Below are positions 8,841-16,596 of a stretch of 64,000 bases of DNA, in pieces. Made by a program: the position numbers and the translations under genes. The notes under the pieces were generated by a model. It was not told the origin of the DNA, did not search any database, and worked only from the letters and a program-made list of their open reading frames with translations. This DNA comes from Pseudovibrio axinellae. GTDB lineage: Bacteria; Pseudomonadota; Alphaproteobacteria; Rhizobiales; Stappiaceae. The number at the start of each line of letters is the position of its first letter. Position 1 is the first letter of the stretch. Location of the stretch: positions 248,001-312,000 of the forward strand of contig NZ_FOFM01000005.1 in NCBI RefSeq assembly GCF_900110875.1. Reading direction: 5' to 3'.

Positions 8841-9581
8841 ATGGAAAACGCACAGCTTATCGGCTTGTCACGTCAAAGTGCCCTTCGAAGGAACTTGGAT
8901 GTGGTGGCCAACAATCTGGCAAACGTCAATACGACTGGCTACAAAGCGCAAAGGCTTCTCTTTGAGGAGTTTCTTATGCCGACGGCTCAGGCAACTGAGT
9001 TTCAGCGCCCGGACCGTCCGCTTTCTTTTGCCCAGGACGTGGGCACAGCAACCGTGATGACGCAGGGCTCAATTCGTCTTACAGGCAATCCACTTGATCT
9101 TGCGATTGAAGGCGATGGGTACCTTGCTGTAACTGACGCTGACGGTGAGCAACTATACACCCGCGCAGGCAGCCTAGCGATCGACCCGGACGGCACGCTC
9201 GTGACCGATGGCGGTCTTCCTGTTATGGCAGAGGGCGCTCCAGTTCAAATCAACCTTGAAGACACTGAAATCACCATCACCAAAGACGGCATGATTTCCA
9301 CCCCTCAAGCACAACTCGGTCGCCTCGACATCTACACGTTCGAAGACAACCAGACACTTCAGCACGCTGGTGCAAACCTGCTTTCCGGCTCCAACCCAAT
9401 TCTGGCAGAGAGCCCGACCGTCATCCAAGGAGCTCTGGAAGGTTCCAACGTGGAAGGCGTTCGAGAAATCTCCCGCATGATTGATATCACCCGCCAATAT
9501 CAAAGCGTATCCAAGATGATGTCGCAGCGCAACGAACTCCGCCAGCGCTCCATCCGCGAACTTGGATCAGTTGAAGCTTAA
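8841..9581 (+). CDS. flgF: Flagellar basal-body rod protein FlgF
   Basis: FlgF is a proximal rod subunit exported through the flagellar secretion system. The start ATG at 8841 has a strong GGGGAG ribosome site six bases upstream and gives MENAQLIGLSRQ, with the conserved rod-protein motif NNLANVNTTGYK at about residues 28-39. An upstream in-frame ATG at 8781 has no family support. The 246 residues carry the N-terminal rod domain, a central FlgE/F/G-like domain and the C-terminal helix typical of axial proteins. It is the first gene of flgF-flgG-flgA-flgH. Confidence 0.94.
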   Translation: MENAQLIGLSRQSALRRNLDVVANNLANVNTTGYKAQRLLFEEFLMPTAQATEFQRPDRPLSFAQDVGTATVMTQGSIRLTGNPLDLAIEGDGYLAVTDADGEQLYTRAGSLAIDPDGTLVTDGGLPVMAEGAPVQINLEDTEITITKDGMISTPQAQLGRLDIYTFEDNQTLQHAGANLLSGSNPILAESPTVIQGALEGSNVEGVREISRMIDITRQYQSVSKMMSQRNELRQRSIRELGSVEA

Positions 9582-9592
9582 GGAACACCACA

Positions 9593-10375
9593 ATGAAAGC
9601 CCTACACATCGCCGCCACCGGCATGAAAGCGCAAGAATTAAACGTCGAAGTCATCTCCAACAACGTCGCAAACATGCGCACCACCGGCTATAAACGCCAA
9701 CGCGCAGACTTTCAGGACCTGCTTTACGAAAACCAACGTCGTATGGGCACCGAAACCTCTGATGCTGGAACAATTGTCCCAAATGGCGTTCAGATCGGCT
9801 CGGGCGTACGCACTGTTGCAACGACCCGTATCATGTCTGCTGGCCCAGTAACACAGACTGGCAACGAGTATGACGTATCAATTCGCGGAGAAGGTTTCTT
9901 CCAAATTGAGCGCCCCGATGGCACTACAGGTTACACGCGCGACGGCTCCTTTGCACGCTCTCAGACTGGCGAGCTGGTTACCAAGGACGGCTACCGTGTC
10001 CAGCCAGGCATCACCCTTCCAGACAACGCCCGTGACGTTACAATCAACGCTGAAGGCCTTGTTCAAGCAATGGATGACAACGAGCAGATTCTGAATCTTG
10101 GGCAGCTAGAAATCGCGCGCTTTACAAACAAAGCGGGTCTGGAAGCAATTGGCGACAACCTCTTCCTTGAGACCCCGGCCAGTGGCCCTGCGCAAGTCAA
10201 CAACCCGGCTTCTGCTGGCTACGGAGATATCTTGCAGCTCCACCTTGAAGCGTCCAACGTTGACGCCGTGAACGAGCTGACTGATTTGATTTCCGCACAG
10301 CGCGCCTACGAGATGAACTCAAAAATCATCAAGGCAGCCGACGAGATGTACTCCACGACCACGAACCTTCGCTAA
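9593..10375 (+). CDS. flgG: Flagellar distal rod protein FlgG
   Basis: FlgG forms the distal rod. The 260-residue product has exactly the family length. It begins MKALHIAATGMKAQELNVE with NNVANMRTTGYKRQRADFQDL in the conserved rod motif region, and ends with the axial C-terminal helix LISAQRAYEMNSKIIKAADEM. It follows flgF after 11 bases and precedes flgA by 12, in one operon. Identity is secure. Confidence 0.97.
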   Translation: MKALHIAATGMKAQELNVEVISNNVANMRTTGYKRQRADFQDLLYENQRRMGTETSDAGTIVPNGVQIGSGVRTVATTRIMSAGPVTQTGNEYDVSIRGEGFFQIERPDGTTGYTRDGSFARSQTGELVTKDGYRVQPGITLPDNARDVTINAEGLVQAMDDNEQILNLGQLEIARFTNKAGLEAIGDNLFLETPASGPAQVNNPASAGYGDILQLHLEASNVDAVNELTDLISAQRAYEMNSKIIKAADEMYSTTTNLR

Positions 10376-10387
10376 GGGGCTGATCTG

Positions 10388-11356
10388 ATGAGAAAGCTGG
10401 CGACCACATTCTTTGCAGGCCTGATGGCACTGGCAGCAGGCAACGCATTCGCCGCACCAACATTGCGTCCGACAGTCAACGTCACCGGCCCGATTGTCAC
10501 GATCGGAGATTTCTATTCAGAAGCTGGCGATCTGGCGGCAACTCCAATCTTTCGCAGCCCAGATCTTGGAACCACAGGTAACGTCTCCGCACTCATCATC
10601 GCACAACAGGCCCAAGCCGCTGGTTTCATTCAGGCTGGTACAGATGGCCTGACAACCGTCAGTGTCCACCGCCTTTCCATCCCGGTGGATGAAGCCCTGA
10701 TCTCCGATATTTTGCGCAATGCATTTGCAGAGCGTGCAAACACTCAGCCAGATCAGATCGATATTTCCTACACCTCTTTGCTGCCGATGAACCTGCAAGC
10801 AGATGCCAATGCCGTCTCCCCGCTAACAATTGGACACATCAACTGGTCCCCGCGCACAGCACGCTTCAAGGCAATTCTCAACGTTGTGCAGGAAGGCCAA
10901 AGCAAACCACTCTCCGTGACCGGAAGCGCCTCCCAGGTGATCTCCATCGCCACTTTGGCGCGCAATATGGACCGCGGAGCAATCATCACAGCCAATGATA
11001 TTCGTCAGGAACGCAAACCTGCCTACCCCTACGCACGTCGAGAGCTTCTTGCTGCAAATGAATTGATTGGGATGGAAGTGCGCCGAAATATTCGCGCCGG
11101 GTCCACTCTCTCGCCAAAAGATGTCAGCACGCCGGTTCTCATAAAGCGCGGAGCAAAGGTAACAGTGATTTACAAGGTTCCTGGCATGAACATTTCAACC
11201 CAAGGCAAAGCCAGATCAGAAGGTGGTAAAAATGACCTCATCGAGATCATCAACCCTATCTCGCAAAAAGTGATCCTGGCCGAGGTAATCGCCAAAAACA
11301 TGGCTGTTGTAACAACGACAAACACGCAGGTCGCTGCCGTACTGGAGAACCGCTGA
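10388..11356 (+). CDS. flgA: Flagellar P-ring chaperone FlgA
   Basis: FlgA is a periplasmic chaperone for polymerisation of FlgI into the P ring. The 322-residue product has a Sec signal peptide (about 1-22, ending NAFA), a variable N-terminal domain, and the C-terminal SAF-type domain (about 185-320) with AYPYARRELLAANELIG and KRGAKVTVIYKVPGM. It is at the long end of the family. Its TGA overlaps the flgH ATG (TGATG), indicating translational coupling. Confidence 0.93.
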   Translation: MRKLATTFFAGLMALAAGNAFAAPTLRPTVNVTGPIVTIGDFYSEAGDLAATPIFRSPDLGTTGNVSALIIAQQAQAAGFIQAGTDGLTTVSVHRLSIPVDEALISDILRNAFAERANTQPDQIDISYTSLLPMNLQADANAVSPLTIGHINWSPRTARFKAILNVVQEGQSKPLSVTGSASQVISIATLARNMDRGAIITANDIRQERKPAYPYARRELLAANELIGMEVRRNIRAGSTLSPKDVSTPVLIKRGAKVTVIYKVPGMNISTQGKARSEGGKNDLIEIINPISQKVILAEVIAKNMAVVTTTNTQVAAVLENR

Positions 11357-12117
11357 TGTTCAAAACCTCTTCAGTAAGCAAACTCAAGCATGGCGCAGTA
11401 CTGATTATCGCCCTTCTTGCACTCGCGGGTTGTGAAACTGCCGACAAGCTTTCCAAAGTCGGGCAGGAACCTGAACTCACGGCCATTCAGGACCCGCGCA
11501 GTCAGCCTGGGTATCGCCCGGTGCAGATGCCAATGCCGATGAAAGAAACAGAGCGATACAACGCCAACTCTCTTTGGCGCACCGGCAATCGCGCATTCTT
11601 TCAGGACCAGCGCGCCAAACGTATCGGTGACATCGTGACCGTCAAAGTCACGATCTCCGACAAAGCAGCCTTCGCGAACACATCACGAAGTGCAAGAAGC
11701 GACGCTAAAGACGCTGGCGCAGGCGGTGCGATCGGCACAGCTATTGATGAGTTCATCCTGCCATCTGGCACCTCTGCGGACGCCCTGGCCTCAATCAGCA
11801 GCTCCGACACCTTCCAGGGCAGCGGGTCAATTGACAGAACAGAAAGCCTTGAAACGACTGTCGCAGCGGTGGTGACGCAGGTTCTGCCAAACTCTAACCT
11901 GGTTATCGAAGGTCGACAGGAAGTACGCGTCAATCACGAGGTGCGTGAGTTGATTGTTGCAGGTGTCGTACGCCCGCAAGATATCGCTTCCGACAACACA
12001 GTTGAAAGCACAAAGATCGCAGAAGCGCGCATAGGCTATGGCGGGCGCGGACAGCTCTCCATCGCGCAGCAACCGCGATACGGCAGTCAGGTACTCGATA
12101 TTATCCTGCCATTTTAA
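11356..12117 (+). CDS. flgH: Flagellar L-ring lipoprotein FlgH
   Basis: FlgH forms the outer-membrane L ring of the flagellar bushing. The 253-residue product has a lipoprotein signal with lipobox LALAGC (Cys26). The family core includes NSLWRTGNRAFFQDQRAKRIGDIVTV, read here in parts, and the C terminus ends in a hydrophobic ILPF. It is the last gene of the flgF operon, starting inside the flgA stop. Two strong hairpins follow about 15 and 55 bases after the stop. Confidence 0.95.
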   Translation: MFKTSSVSKLKHGAVLIIALLALAGCETADKLSKVGQEPELTAIQDPRSQPGYRPVQMPMPMKETERYNANSLWRTGNRAFFQDQRAKRIGDIVTVKVTISDKAAFANTSRSARSDAKDAGAGGAIGTAIDEFILPSGTSADALASISSSDTFQGSGSIDRTESLETTVAAVVTQVLPNSNLVIEGRQEVRVNHEVRELIVAGVVRPQDIASDNTVESTKIAEARIGYGGRGQLSIAQQPRYGSQVLDIILPF

Positions 12118-12132
12118 GCTTCAAAGACCTAA

Positions 12133-12211
12133 GCCGCTCAATAAGCTCCCCAGCTTGAGCGGCCCATAAAGCGAGCTCGGCACATTGCTCCCCAGCATGC
12201 CGAGCTCGTTT
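12133..12211. terminator. Tandem hairpins with identical loops between flgH and dksA
   Basis: Two adjacent perfect stems lie in the convergent flgH-dksA spacer. The first pairs GCCGCTCAA (12133-12141) with TTGAGCGGC (12155-12163). The second pairs CGAGCTCGGCA (12172-12182) with TGCCGAGCTCG (12198-12208) and is followed by TTT. The stems differ, but both enclose the same ten bases, GCTCCCCAGC. They may end transcription of the flgF operon, dksA, or both; the T run is short. Confidence 0.6.
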
Positions 12212-12373
12212 ACTCTTGCAAGCGACGGCACAACAAAGGCTCGGCAGCCACACTTCAAAATGAAACAAGGGAAGCACAGCAATGCCGCGCTCCCCTTGCA
12301 AAGTTACATTCCAAAATGCGGTTACAATTTAAGGACCACAGCTTGAAAGGTGATATTCAGTCCCCCCAAAAAA

Positions 12374-12790
12374 TCAATCATCCCGATAGATTTTCTCGCG
12401 ACGCTCATGAGCCTCCTGCGCCTCAATGGAGAGCGTTGCGATAGGCCGAGCATCCAAACGGCGCACAGAGATTGGTTCACCAGTCTCCACACAGTAGCCG
12501 TAGGATCCGTCTTCAATGCGAGCAAGAGCATCGTCGATTTTAGAAATCAACTTTCTTTGCCTGTCACGCGCACGTAGCTCAATCGACCGATCGGTTTCAG
12601 AAGAAGCACGATCAGCCAGATCTGGGTGATTTGTGCTTTCTTCCTGAAGCGCAGCAAGGGTCTCCTTGCTCTCCTTCAGAATATCTTCCCTCCACGCAAG
12701 CAGCTTTCTACGAAAGTACTCGCGCTGTTGGTCGTTCATGAATGGTTCATCCGAAGATGGACGATAATCAATTGCGACATCAACTGCCAT
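12374..12790 (-). CDS. dksA: DksA-type RNA polymerase-binding transcription factor
   Basis: DksA enters the secondary channel of RNA polymerase and, with ppGpp, adjusts promoter output. The 138-residue product has the coiled coil with tip residues Asp57, Asp60 and Ala62, corresponding to the DxxDxA tip of E. coli DksA. It ends in a degenerate zinc-finger region. Of the four E. coli zinc cysteines only the first is kept (Cys100); the other positions are Thr103, Ser121 and Ala124. This loss is common in alphaproteobacterial DksA proteins and suggests a zinc-independent fold. The gene is monocistronic, convergent with the flgF operon and unrelated to flagellar structure. Confidence 0.92.
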   Translation of the reverse strand: MAVDVAIDYRPSSDEPFMNDQQREYFRRKLLAWREDILKESKETLAALQEESTNHPDLADRASSETDRSIELRARDRQRKLISKIDDALARIEDGSYGYCVETGEPISVRRLDARPIATLSIEAQEAHERREKIYRDD

Positions 12791-12948
12791 CTGAAACTCC
12801 GCCTATTTATATTGGCGGCTGGAATATAACGAGAGGATGGTAAAACAACAATCTACTAAAAAGGTGAAATTATCAAAGAATGCAATTATTCATTGTATTC
12901 AGCAACTTATGCAGTTGGAAACCTGAATTCCTATCACGGTATAATGGG

Positions 12949-13386
12949 TTATTCTACGTAATGCCCAAGCTTTGCTAGCTCGATTCTTGCACGCAGCTCA
13001 ATATCTTCAACAACCTTGTCTAAACCCGGATTGCCACTCTTGATGCGCATCGACAGGTTTCCGACAAGCCGCTCAAGGCGCTCTGGCTGGACCTGTCCTT
13101 GCAAGAGATCTATGCGCAGTGCGTCCAGCTGGTCCAGCAATTGGTTCCCATGCTGCACCGCCCTGCTACGGTCATCCACCTGCACGTCCATTTGCTGGAG
13201 CGACAATAAAGAATCGACGCCCTGCAGCGAGGGCGTAGGCACACCGGTAGACGATTGAGCAACAGCAGGAGTGTCCTCTTCCAGTGCAAATGCACCAGCT
13301 TGCTCCCCGTCAGATCCTTTACGACGTTTCGTGCCCACTTTACTCGTGGAGTTCAGACCAGAAACTGGAGTGCTACGTACAAGCAA
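12949..13386 (-). CDS. fliX: Flagellar assembly regulator FliX
   Basis: FliX couples completion of early flagellar structure to activation of the sigma-54 activator FlbD in Caulobacter. The 145-residue product has a disordered basic N terminus and a helical C-terminal domain (about 60-145) with SLLSLQQMDVQVDDR, then LDQLDALRIDLLQG, then a terminal ELRARIELAKLGHY, as in the family. The start is TTG at 13386, chosen because of a strong GAGGGGG five bases upstream and because it preserves the family's short N-terminal M-x-V segment. It is divergent from flgI, which carries a sigma-54 type promoter. Confidence 0.88.
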   Translation of the reverse strand: MLVRSTPVSGLNSTSKVGTKRRKGSDGEQAGAFALEEDTPAVAQSSTGVPTPSLQGVDSLLSLQQMDVQVDDRSRAVQHGNQLLDQLDALRIDLLQGQVQPERLERLVGNLSMRIKSGNPGLDKVVEDIELRARIELAKLGHYVE

Positions 13387-13584
13387 GGCTTCCCCCTCAG
13401 AGCTTTAAATTGAAACAAATGGGCCGACCCGAACAGATTTGCCGGGCAGTCGATATAAAAAACCTTAGCAAGCAGGCAACAATTGCCGTATCGAAATTTG
13501 CTAGGCTTCAAGCGTTATCCACCTCCTACTAAAATTACCCAATAGAAACAAGGCATTAAAAAATGAAAGACTGCACACCGTAAG

Positions 13585-13600
13585 TGGCATAGTTTTCGCA
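13585..13600 (+). promoter_or_regulatory. Sigma-54 type promoter of flgI operon
   Basis: TGGCATAGTTTTCGCA has the GG-N10-GC core of sigma-54 promoters and agrees with TGGCACG-N4-TTGCW except at positions 6, 7 and 13. The predicted start of transcription is near 13611, about 27 bases before the flgI ATG at 13638. Confidence 0.6.
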
Positions 13601-13637
13601 TATCAATGACGAGTATGAACTGTACAGCTGGGTATCT

Positions 13638-14756
13638 ATGCGCTCCATCGCACAATTAAGCAGAATCGCTGCAACCGCCTTACTGGTCTTTTTGATCGCG
13701 GCCCTTCCGGGCAACGCAGCATCAAGGATCAAGGATATTGCCGATTTTGAAGGCATTCGAGACAACCAGTTGATCGGATATGGTCTGGTGGTCGGCCTCC
13801 AAGGCACTGGCGACTCTTTGAATGCCTCGCCATTCACCCGGCAATCTTTGCAGGCAATGCTGGAGCGCCTAGGCGTAAACACAAACGAGGCTGACTTAAA
13901 CACCAAAAACACAGCTGCCGTCATGGTGACAGCAAACTTGCCAGCATTCTCAACACAAGGCACACGCATTGATGTCACTGTGAGCGCTTTGGGTGATTCA
14001 AAGAACCTACAGGGCGGCACTCTGCTGGTCACCCCGTTGATGGGCGCGGATGGCGAAGCCTATGCCATCGCGCAGGGTTCACTGGCGATCGCAGGTTTTG
14101 CAGCGCAAGGGGAAGCAGCTTCCGTGGTACGCGGCGTTCCAACCTCTGGCCGCATTCCAAATGGCGCGCTGGTTGAACGCGAAGTTGAGTTTAATCTGTC
14201 TTCACTCAGTACAATTCGGCTCGCCCTGCGCAACCCGGACCTGACCACATCCCGCCGTATTGCAGTCGCCGTCAACGAGCTTATTGGCCTGCCAACAGCA
14301 GAACCATTGGACCCGGCGACAGTTCGCCTGACACTGCCAAAGCAGTTCGACGGCAACATTGTTGATCTCATCACGGATATCGAGCAGCTCATTGTGGAAC
14401 CGGACCTGCCAGCAAAAATCGTCATTGACGAAAGCTCGGGCATTATTGTTATGGGCCAGCAGGTGAAAGTCTCAACCGTTGCGGTGGCGCAAGGCAATTT
14501 GACTGTAACCATCGCAGAATCGCCAGAGGTGGTGCAGCCACTCCCATTCTCGCAAGGGCAAACAGCGGTCGTCCCACGCTCCAACGTTCAAGTGACCGAA
14601 GACGAGCGTCAGCTGGCACTGGTCAACGAAACAATCACACTTCAGCAGCTCGTAGATGGCCTGAACGCTCTTGGTATCGGACCAAGAGACCTCATCTCCA
14701 TTTTGCAAGCGATCAAGGCAGCCGGTGCCCTTCAGGCCGAAATCGAGGTTCTCTGA
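13638..14756 (+). CDS. flgI: Flagellar P-ring protein FlgI
   Basis: FlgI polymerises in the periplasm into the P ring around the rod. The 372-residue product has a Sec signal (about 1-27), then SRIKDIADFEGIRDNQLIGY and the glycine-rich VVGLQGTGDS typical of the family start, and the C-terminal segment TLQQLVDGLNALGIGPRDLI. Length is normal. Its stop overlaps the next ATG (TGATG at 14754-14758), so the rod-binding gene is coupled to it. Confidence 0.96.
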   Translation: MRSIAQLSRIAATALLVFLIAALPGNAASRIKDIADFEGIRDNQLIGYGLVVGLQGTGDSLNASPFTRQSLQAMLERLGVNTNEADLNTKNTAAVMVTANLPAFSTQGTRIDVTVSALGDSKNLQGGTLLVTPLMGADGEAYAIAQGSLAIAGFAAQGEAASVVRGVPTSGRIPNGALVEREVEFNLSSLSTIRLALRNPDLTTSRRIAVAVNELIGLPTAEPLDPATVRLTLPKQFDGNIVDLITDIEQLIVEPDLPAKIVIDESSGIIVMGQQVKVSTVAVAQGNLTVTIAESPEVVQPLPFSQGQTAVVPRSNVQVTEDERQLALVNETITLQQLVDGLNALGIGPRDLISILQAIKAAGALQAEIEVL

Positions 14757-15100
14757 TGCTAGAGCAAGCACAACTTCCCTCACCCGCATTAACAACCTCA
14801 ACGCAAATGATGGCCAGTGCGAACGCCAGAAAGCCTGAGACCGCTCACACGCCAACAGCAAGTGCAGACCCGCTGATGAAAAAAGCCGTCGAGTTCGAGG
14901 CCGTGTTTCTCAATGAGATGCTGCAGAACATGTTTACAGGCTTGGACAACGGCGGAACATTTGGAACAGAAGAAGGCTCAGATGCGTGGAAATCCATGTT
15001 GATTAACGAATATGCCAACACCTTGTCGCAATCTGGCAATATTGGCATTGCTGAATCTGTTCACTCCCAGCTCCTACAAATTCAAGAGACCTCAACATGA
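14756..15100 (+). CDS. Rod-binding protein, FlgJ N-domain / CheL type
   Basis: A 114-residue protein equal to the N-terminal rod-capping half of FlgJ, without the C-terminal muramidase domain. The core KKAVEFEAVFLNEMLQNMF (about 42-60) and the following GGxxxxxWKSMLINEYA-type segment match the family. Stand-alone forms of this domain are called CheL in Caulobacter and are normal in alphaproteobacteria. It probably caps or guides rod assembly; cell-wall cutting must be done by another protein. It overlaps flgI by 1 base and the next gene by 4. Confidence 0.88.
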   Translation: MLEQAQLPSPALTTSTQMMASANARKPETAHTPTASADPLMKKAVEFEAVFLNEMLQNMFTGLDNGGTFGTEEGSDAWKSMLINEYANTLSQSGNIGIAESVHSQLLQIQETST

Positions 15101-15597
15101 CCACTCAGCACGACACTGACATTGTTCAAAGTACAGTATCGTTTGAAGAAGAGCCTATTCAAACCCGTGTGCAAGCTGAAGTCTTTTGCGAGAGCTTTGA
15201 GACCGCAGTTGAGAACCTGGTCAGCATCATCGAGGCAGAGACTAATCTCTTGCGCGATGGCCAAATTTCTGAGCTTCCGACAGTTACCCCCAGAAAAAAT
15301 GCGGCTATTGAATCTTACCTGTCGGGCATCAGGGTCGCGAGCGCCAACGCAATTGCTCTGGGAAACCTGGCTCCGCAATCTATTCAACGTATGCGCGAAC
15401 GTCACGGAAACCTGCGCCCAATTCTTCAGCGTAACCTGCAAGTTGTTTCTACGGCACGTACAGTTACGGATAACGTTATAGAGACCGTCGCCAAGGCAGT
15501 TGGTTCCCAATTAAAAACAAAGGGTTACACGGCAAACGGCGTCATGACTACGCCCCAGAGATCCGCACAGGGGATTGCTGTTAACCAAACCCTTTAG
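15097..15597 (+). CDS. FlgN-like flagellar export chaperone candidate
   Basis: A 166-residue, mostly helical, soluble protein with no signal peptide. Its start overlaps the preceding stop by 4 bases (ATGA). The body (about 25-135) has the heptad-like pattern and a PRKNAAIESY-type turn seen in FlgN-family chaperones, which guard FlgK and FlgL before export; the C terminus is polar. Similarity is loose, so the call leans on position in the flgI operon. A terminator follows. Confidence 0.6.
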   Translation: MTTQHDTDIVQSTVSFEEEPIQTRVQAEVFCESFETAVENLVSIIEAETNLLRDGQISELPTVTPRKNAAIESYLSGIRVASANAIALGNLAPQSIQRMRERHGNLRPILQRNLQVVSTARTVTDNVIETVAKAVGSQLKTKGYTANGVMTTPQRSAQGIAVNQTL

Positions 15598-15639
15598 AGC
15601 ACTCAAAATTAGCCGTGCATATTAACGATTATTCTTGAG

Positions 15640-15685
15640 AACCGCGCGAACGCCCATAAAAAATCATGGGTTTCCTGCGGTTTTT
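15640..15685 (+). terminator. Terminator of flgI operon
   Basis: Outer stem AACCGC (15640-15645) pairs with GCGGTT (15677-15682), an inner stem CCCAT/ATGGG sits inside, and a TTTTT run follows at 15681-15685. It ends the flgI-rod-binding-FlgN-like operon. Confidence 0.7.
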
Positions 15686-15789
15686 AGTGGTATTTCTCTA
15701 AATATTTAGTAAACTTAACCCGTTAATATTAATATTTCATAAGAATATTCCCCATAAAGTTGTGTAATATTTTACACGTGGGGGAAATT

Positions 15790-16251
15790 ATGGAAATCGT
15801 CGCACAACGACCAACGCTTCTACATCAAGCGCTTTCGACGCAAGTCGCACCAGTCAAGTCAGAAACCGAACAAGTTAAGACTGAACTGTCAGGCGCACGC
15901 GCAGTCACAGCCTCAGCAGAGACAATTGAGAACCAGACCACAACCGATAAGCCGTTCAAGTCGGATTCGCGTCGGGTCGACGTGCAAACCATACCGCAGT
16001 CCAACTCAGAGGATACACGCGTCGTTCGTGCCTATAACTTTGATGAGGAATCGCAGGAGCTGGTTTATTCATTGACGCAAGAACCCGATGGCGATGTTAT
16101 TTACGAACTTCCCTCTCAGATCACGCGTCGCATTCAGGCCTTCGTTGACGAAATCATTCAGATGCAGGAAACACGCAGCCTTGGTGGTGAAGTCAAAGAC
16201 ACAGCCAAAGCTGCTCCGGAAGCCGAGAGCGCTGCACCAACACGGGCATAG
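15790..16251 (+). CDS. FlaG-like small flagellar protein
   Basis: A 153-residue protein. The ATG at 15790 is chosen because GGGGGAAATT lies just upstream; the alternative at 15760 lacks a site. The first 80 residues are polar and low in complexity. Residues about 88-125 (ELVYSLTQEPDGDVIYELPSQITRRI) resemble the conserved part of FlaG proteins, in which a short beta hairpin with a D/G turn precedes an IP/LPS motif. FlaG affects filament length or cap function in other bacteria. It stands alone between two terminators, upstream of the convergent flagellin gene. Confidence 0.6.
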   Translation: MEIVAQRPTLLHQALSTQVAPVKSETEQVKTELSGARAVTASAETIENQTTTDKPFKSDSRRVDVQTIPQSNSEDTRVVRAYNFDEESQELVYSLTQEPDGDVIYELPSQITRRIQAFVDEIIQMQETRSLGGEVKDTAKAAPEAESAAPTRA

Positions 16252-16299
16252 CCGCACCTCGCGACTTATCCCCGTATCTGCAAATATTTATCCCCTCTG

Positions 16300-16334
16300 G
16301 AGTCTTGCCGCCCCCGCAGCAAGGCTCTTTTTTT
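16300..16334 (+). terminator. Terminator of FlaG-like gene
   Basis: Stem GAGTCTTGC (16300-16308) pairs with GCAAGGCTC (16319-16327), with one G-T pair, followed by seven T at 16328-16334. Confidence 0.8.
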
Positions 16335-16544
16335 GTCTGCCCCCTATCGCCAGCAGAAAACGCCCCAAGGGGAAAGACCGTAAAGGCTCGCACACTCGCC
16401 AACTGCTCTTGCTCTGCCTTAACAAGGCAGATCAGGCAGAGGTCAATACGAGCCAGGGCAGAAAGCGCAACGCAAACCCAGCAACGCTCGCTCACGCATA
16501 AATCGCAAAGCAACGCACACAGCAACGCAAACCCCAGCACAAAG

Positions 16545-16570
16545 AAAAACGCGCCCCAAAAGAGCGCGTT
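16545..16570 (-). terminator. Terminator of flagellin gene
   Basis: Read on the minus strand, AACGCGC (16570-16564) pairs with GCGCGTT (16554-16548), and a T run follows. It lies 26 bases after the flagellin stop. Confidence 0.75.
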
Positions 16571-16596
16571 CTCCAAACTCAAATCTGTTAAAAAGC

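Larger units (their letters stand above)
16252..16596. other. Non-coding spacer between FlaG-like and flagellin genes
   Basis: This 345-base convergent spacer holds one terminator for each flanking gene. Between them is a stretch of repeated AACGCA/GCAACGC-like words (about 16480-16530). Reading frames that cross it on either strand have skewed composition and no family features, so I call no gene. Confidence 0.6.
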
